This document shows, piece by piece, positions 60,653-64,000 of a stretch of DNA of 64,000 nucleotides (positions are counted from its first letter, which is position 1; each line of letters opens with the position of its first letter). The notes below the pieces were generated by a model, which searched no databases, was not told where the DNA came from, and saw only the letters and a list, made by a program, of their open reading frames with translations. Both the position numbers and the translations under genes were made by a program. Source of the DNA: an uncultured Acetatifactor sp. (GTDB taxonomy: Bacteria > Bacillota > Clostridia > Lachnospirales > Lachnospiraceae); assembly GCA_910584865.1 (NCBI GenBank), contig CAJUCE010000023.1, forward strand, positions 21,213 to 85,212, written 5' to 3'.

Positions 60653-62098
60653 ATGACATTATCCACTAATCTGAACGAAAATATACGCTATATAGAAACC
60701 TGCCTCCCCGTACAGACCAGCTTTGATCTGGTGACCAGACAACTTTATCTTGGAAAAAGCAAAGCCTTTTTCTTGGGCGTTAATGGTTTCTGCAAGACAG
60801 AAATCCTCCAGCAGATATTCGCTGATCTGCAGGATCCGCTGTATATGCGGGATGACCATATCGAAGACATTGCCAGATTCACCGAAGGAAAGATCGGCTA
60901 TGCCCAAACATCCCTCAGCAGTTCCTGGGACGAGATCATCCGCAATGTGCTCAGCGGTCCTGCCGCCCTCTTTATCGACGGCTTCGATCAGGCTATCCTC
61001 ATCGACGTACGGACTTACCCCACCCGAAGTATCTCCGAACCTGATCTGGAACGGGTCACCCGCGGCTCCCGGGACGGCTTCGTGGAAACATTGCTGTTCA
61101 ATGCCAACCTGATTCGGCGCCGTGTACGCTCCCCTGAACTGGTTTTCTCCATGCATTCCATCGGTACGCGGAGCAAAACCGATGTAGCCGTGACTTACCT
61201 GGAAGGTCTGGTCCATCCCGAACTTCTGCATAAGCTGAACCAGTCTCTGGATTCTCTGCAGGCCGCTTCCCTCACCATGGGTGCCAAAAGCCTGGAGGAG
61301 CTTCTTCTGCACAAACGATGGTGGAATCCACTGCCGGCCATCCAGATGACCGAACGACCTGATGTGGCCTGCAGCTACCTTATGGAGGGACATATTCTGA
61401 TCCTTGTGGACAATTCCCCTTTGGTGATGATCCTCCCCTGCACCATATTTCAGTTCACACAGAATCCGGAAGATTATTACAAAAGCCCCTCCGTAGGCAC
61501 CTATTTCCGGATGGTAAGATTCCTTTGCATTCCGGTAAGCTTATTGCTTATGCCCCTGTTTCTCCTGATCACCGCCCGTTTCCCCGAATCGGCGCGGCAA
61601 TGGGGGCTGCTTTCCGAAGAAAACCTGACACCCCAGCGGCTGTTTTTTTATGTGCTGGCCGTAGAATTCCTCCTGGATTTATTTAAATACTCCTCCTCGC
61701 TGAGCTCCGGTAAATTCTCCGGTTCCCTTTCGATTGTAGGTGGACTGATTATCGGTGACATTGCCGTCACTTTGAACTGGACCTCCGTGGATGTATTGTT
61801 TTATGCTGCCGTAACCCTGCTGGCTTCCCTGGCCATCACCGATACGGAATTCAGCGATGCCCTGCGCCTGTATCGGATCCTGCTGATTATCGGTACCGGC
61901 CTGGGAGGCCTGCCGGGCTTCCTGATATCCCTGACACTGGTAATCCTGTCTGCTGCAACGACGCCCACCTTCGGGGGCTTCAGCTACTTCTGGCCCCTGT
62001 TTCCCCTGAACAAGAAAGCCCTGGGACGCCTGCTGTTCCGCAGCCCCACGCCCAAGGCCCAACCTCCTAAAATATGGGACAGGGGAAATATCCACTGA
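60653..62098 (+). CDS. SpoVAF/GerA-family spore germination protein
   Basis: The start at 60653 (MTLSTNLNENIRYIETCLPV) has AAAGG nine bases upstream. The product is 481 residues. The family blocks are present: GPAALFIDGFDQAILIDVRT, YPTRSISEPDLERVTRGSRD, GFVETLLFNANLIRRRVRSP, KTDVAVTYLEG and MTERPDVACSYLMEGHILIL. Five hydrophobic helices follow (residues about 295-460). SpoVAF and GerA-A proteins sit in the spore inner membrane, where GerA-type complexes sense germinants and SpoVAF assists dipicolinate release. No other spoVA or ger gene is adjacent here, so it is an orphan member. The overall sequence is closer to SpoVAF than GerAA. Confidence 0.85.
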   Translation: MTLSTNLNENIRYIETCLPVQTSFDLVTRQLYLGKSKAFFLGVNGFCKTEILQQIFADLQDPLYMRDDHIEDIARFTEGKIGYAQTSLSSSWDEIIRNVLSGPAALFIDGFDQAILIDVRTYPTRSISEPDLERVTRGSRDGFVETLLFNANLIRRRVRSPELVFSMHSIGTRSKTDVAVTYLEGLVHPELLHKLNQSLDSLQAASLTMGAKSLEELLLHKRWWNPLPAIQMTERPDVACSYLMEGHILILVDNSPLVMILPCTIFQFTQNPEDYYKSPSVGTYFRMVRFLCIPVSLLLMPLFLLITARFPESARQWGLLSEENLTPQRLFFYVLAVEFLLDLFKYSSSLSSGKFSGSLSIVGGLIIGDIAVTLNWTSVDVLFYAAVTLLASLAITDTEFSDALRLYRILLIIGTGLGGLPGFLISLTLVILSAATTPTFGGFSYFWPLFPLNKKALGRLLFRSPTPKAQPPKIWDRGNIH

Positions 62099-62160
62099 TC
62101 TCTTCCCTTTTCGTTACTATAATGAAAATAATATATACGCTCGGATTTCTAAATACAAAA

Positions 62161-62189
62161 ACGGAACCTCAATTTTTATGAGGTTCCGT
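62161..62189 (-). terminator. intrinsic terminator after the tRNA fragment
   Basis: On the minus strand ACGGAACCTCA pairs with TGAGGTTCCGT around a short AT loop and is followed by TTTTT. It would terminate transcription running through the tRNA remnant at 62204-62229. On the plus strand it has only a weak T-run and may also end spoVAF transcripts. Confidence 0.85.
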
Positions 62190-62203
62190 GTCGCTTTAAC
62201 AAG

Positions 62204-62229
62204 AGCGATAGACGGGACTCGAACCCAAT
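62204..62229 (-). pseudogene. tRNA 3'-end fragment (T-arm and acceptor strand)
   Basis: On the minus strand GGGTTCGAGTCCC, the T-arm core with its TTCGAGT loop, continues into GTCTATCGC, the 3' acceptor strand, and a tRNA-like terminator hairpin follows. Upstream no anticodon or D arm can be found, and the first T-stem pair is already mismatched. It is the remainder of a tRNA gene, or an att-like core left by integration at its 3' end. The identity cannot be assigned. Confidence 0.65.
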
Positions 62230-62276
62230 ACCGTACTTAGAAACCGCATAAAGAAAGGATTTCCAGCACCTCCCTA

Positions 62277-62399
62277 CTAAGTGTAATCACAAGTGTAACC
62301 CCATCTAAAAACAATACCATTAGGCGCACAACCGCTTAACAGAGTCGCTACAGCGAGCATCATCGCAAAAACTTGTTTTCCTTTTCTTTTCCATTTCAT
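62277..62399 (-). pseudogene. truncated lipoprotein leader (5' end of a surface-protein gene)
   Basis: An ATG at 62399 with GGGAG about nine bases upstream opens a 40-residue frame, MKWKRKGKQVFAMMLAVATL followed by LSGCAPNG, then unrelated residues to a TAG. The first 28 residues are a typical signal peptide with lipobox LLSGC, similar in style to leaders of large surface or pilin-like proteins. The mature protein is missing: the frame runs into the tRNA-fragment region within about 60 bases. It looks like the 5' end of a lost gene. The rest of the gap to 62590 contains no gene; an AT-rich stretch of TATA-type repeats is near 62420-62450. Confidence 0.65.
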
Positions 62400-62590
62400 A
62401 CGATTTACTCTCCCTTTCTATAGTATATACATATAGTAAAATACATATAAGGGAAAGAGATTTTCATTTGTAGTTTCTGCGTAATACAAACATATTAAAA
62501 CAATATAAATCATAGATTGCAGGTGAATCGTTTATAAGCACATAGATTAATAGAGACTAATATAGAATGATGAAACATTTTGCACATCAA

Positions 62591-62618
62591 AAAAGCAACT
62601 CTTAAAAGAGTTGCTTTT
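62591..62618. terminator. bidirectional terminator after the CAP-domain gene
   Basis: AAAAGCAACTCTT and AAGAGTTGCTTTT form a 13-base stem with a two-base centre. On the minus strand a T-run follows, ending transcription of the CAP-domain lipoprotein gene. No other gene precedes it on the plus strand. Confidence 0.9.
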
Positions 62619-62700
62619 AAATAGAGTATCTGAGCATTAACCTATACTGTATGTATTGTAAGGCAACCCTTACTCGGATTGCCTTGACACCATAATTGAA

Positions 62701-63969
62701 TTACCAGTTTTCAAGATCGTTCATAAAATCATCTACATCTTGTTGTGATATATCCCCGTTAGCAACGGCGTCCTCTGCAGTCTGTACACCATTTGTACCA
62801 TACACTGTCTGACTCTGTCCTGTGTTAGGGTCTGTGTAGGTTCCGATTTCATTCACTGCTCCATCTTCTGCAGCTGCGCCAATATCAACATTACCGTTAG
62901 CATCTGTGTAGTTGTCAAGCACGTCTGCTGCATACCCCAGATACACCCAATAATTACCGCATCTCGCAACGGAGATATACTGAAGCCCAGGATCAGTCAT
63001 AGCTGCCCAGTGACCCGGGCTGGACTTCCATGCGGCATATACATCCGCTACCGAGCCATACCCCTCAGCGATATTCGCCACATTAGCGCCTCCCCTAGAC
63101 AGAGCGTCATGGGAGTAGTTCGTTACAAGCGCCTTGGCACTCGTAAGTGCGCTGGAATCCAGTGTTCCATTCGCTGTTACAGTTGAAAGACCCAATGCCT
63201 GTCTATCGGCATTCAGCAAGGCAACGAAATCACCGTTGCACAGCTGGGCTTCGGTTGCTGCATTATCGGTCTTAGCCGCTGTTTCAGGCGCTGTACCCTG
63301 GCCTGTTGTCTGGCCGGAACCTGAACCCTGATTGCCGGTATTACCCGCTGTCTGATTCGTCTTAGCTGCGGTTGCAGGCTTCTCGGCTACGATGTAACTG
63401 TTGCTTACGAATGCCGCCTCACCGTTCAGCTCAATCTGATACCACCCGGTCTCTTCACACTGCCCCGTCACGGTAACTTCCTGGCCCTGAGTCAACTGTC
63501 CCACTTTCTCTCCATCCGTTGACGGCTGGTTCCTTACGTTCACCGCCGCCCTGGCATACATCGTCCCGGTCACGGCTTCATTGATGGTGTAGGGAGAATC
63601 TGCTGTTTCTCCCCCTGTGGTTGTCCCGGCCTGGTTTGCCTCGTCTGTCTGGTCTGCGCTGCCGGACTGCCCGGTCTGCGTCACGCCGCCGCTTTCATCG
63701 GCATTCCCGTCAGAGGGTGCCTCCGCCCCGGTTTCAGGCTCCGCTGTGGGCTCCGGTGTTTCTTCTGATGATGGTTCATCTGTGGGTTCCGCCGTTTCCT
63801 CCGGTTCGGATTCCATAGCCCCGGTTCCCTCTGCCCCGCTTTCCTGATTGCTTTCTGCATCCGCCATGGCTTGCACCTTGCCGTCCCCCTCCATCCTGTT
63901 TCCGCAGCCGGCAAAAACGCTGGCTGTCATTGCTGTGATTAGCAATGCCGTCACGATTTTCTTCTTCAT
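62701..63969 (-). CDS. CAP-domain lipoprotein with bacterial SH3 domain
   Basis: The product is 422 residues starting MKKKIVTALLITAMTASVFA. A lipoprotein signal peptide ends at Cys22 (SVFAGC). A long acidic, Glu/Pro/Thr/Ser-rich spacer (residues about 30-125) follows, as in cell-wall-spanning proteins. Residues about 135-200 are an SH3-type domain (VNVRNQPSTDGEKVGQLTQG), which may bind peptidoglycan. Residues about 245-355 are a CAP/SCP-like domain (FVALLNADRQALGLSTV, WKSSPGHWAAMTDPGLQYIS). The last 60 residues are acidic. Function of bacterial CAP proteins is mostly unknown. It ends at a terminator about 80 bases downstream. The start codon lies 31 bases from the window edge, so its promoter is not visible. 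Confidence 0.92.
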   Translation of the reverse strand: MKKKIVTALLITAMTASVFAGCGNRMEGDGKVQAMADAESNQESGAEGTGAMESEPEETAEPTDEPSSEETPEPTAEPETGAEAPSDGNADESGGVTQTGQSGSADQTDEANQAGTTTGGETADSPYTINEAVTGTMYARAAVNVRNQPSTDGEKVGQLTQGQEVTVTGQCEETGWYQIELNGEAAFVSNSYIVAEKPATAAKTNQTAGNTGNQGSGSGQTTGQGTAPETAAKTDNAATEAQLCNGDFVALLNADRQALGLSTVTANGTLDSSALTSAKALVTNYSHDALSRGGANVANIAEGYGSVADVYAAWKSSPGHWAAMTDPGLQYISVARCGNYWVYLGYAADVLDNYTDANGNVDIGAAAEDGAVNEIGTYTDPNTGQSQTVYGTNGVQTAEDAVANGDISQQDVDDFMNDLENW

Positions 63970-64000
63970 GTCCGTCTCCTCCTCGTTGAGATTCTTTCTC

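Noticed and set aside
62204..62229. Complete tRNA gene
   Set aside because: Only the T-arm and 3' acceptor strand match; no D or anticodon arm can be drawn upstream on the minus strand.

Overview
The window looks like chromosome from a spore-forming anaerobic gut Firmicute of the Lachnospiraceae type. This is inferred from gene content, not from a marker gene: a SpoVAF-type germination protein, a PerR / reverse rubrerythrin / rubredoxin peroxide-defence cluster, YfhO and GT-C membrane glycosyltransferases, DUF3810 and DUF3048 proteins, an AmmeMemoRadiSam locus, a TSCPD protein beside murG, and several plant- or host-glycan hydrolases. No ribosomal RNA, intact tRNA, CRISPR array, prophage or complete insertion sequence was found.

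Layout. 0-9 kb is a decaying accessory stretch: a partial methyltransferase, an Rpn-type nuclease with an internal deletion, a very long J-domain protein with two expanded repeat tracts, an XRE regulator, a toxin-antitoxin pair whose YoeB toxin has a stop codon at the catalytic Glu46 position, a metallophosphoesterase with two frameshifts, and a tandem copy of a dispersed hairpin repeat. 9-13.8 kb carries a fused MEMO/AMMECR1 protein with its radical SAM partner, and a solute-binding lipoprotein. 13.8-30 kb is glycan-related: GH78, two GH29-type enzymes, DUF3810 and DUF3048 proteins, a FIST sensor with a soluble chemoreceptor signalling protein, a ZIP transporter behind a palindromic operator, a sugar ABC system destroyed by a deletion that joined its histidine kinase to its permease, a beta-propeller glycosidase, and remnants of nhaC and a DUF4405 gene. 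30.7-42.3 kb is rich in multi-pass GT-C glycosyltransferases and YfhO, with an AI-2E family transporter, an RluA synthase and a NOL1/NOP2/Sun rRNA methyltransferase.

42.5-48.9 kb holds a two-component system divergent from a VanG-type D-Ala-D-Ser ligase and a VanT-type membrane serine racemase. Together these could make D-Ala-D-Ser peptidoglycan precursors, but no VanX, VanY or VanXY peptidase is present in the window. 48.9-50.3 kb is the PerR-rubrerythrin-rubredoxin cluster. 50.3-57.5 kb contains an AAA ATPase, a small conserved-looking protein translationally coupled to a GT-C protein (with a hairpin element embedded in the latter), luxS with mtnN, a GtrA protein, a D-2-hydroxyacid dehydrogenase and an unknown membrane protein. 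57.6-64 kb has a TSCPD protein, murG, a UPF0340 protein, a MntP/YtaF-like membrane protein, spoVAF, a scar made of a tRNA 3' end and a truncated lipoprotein leader, and a CAP-domain lipoprotein.

The most unusual features are the density of broken genes, a dispersed hairpin repeat whose copies show compensatory stem changes, and the reduced vanG/vanT locus. All family assignments come from reading the sequence. No database search was run.
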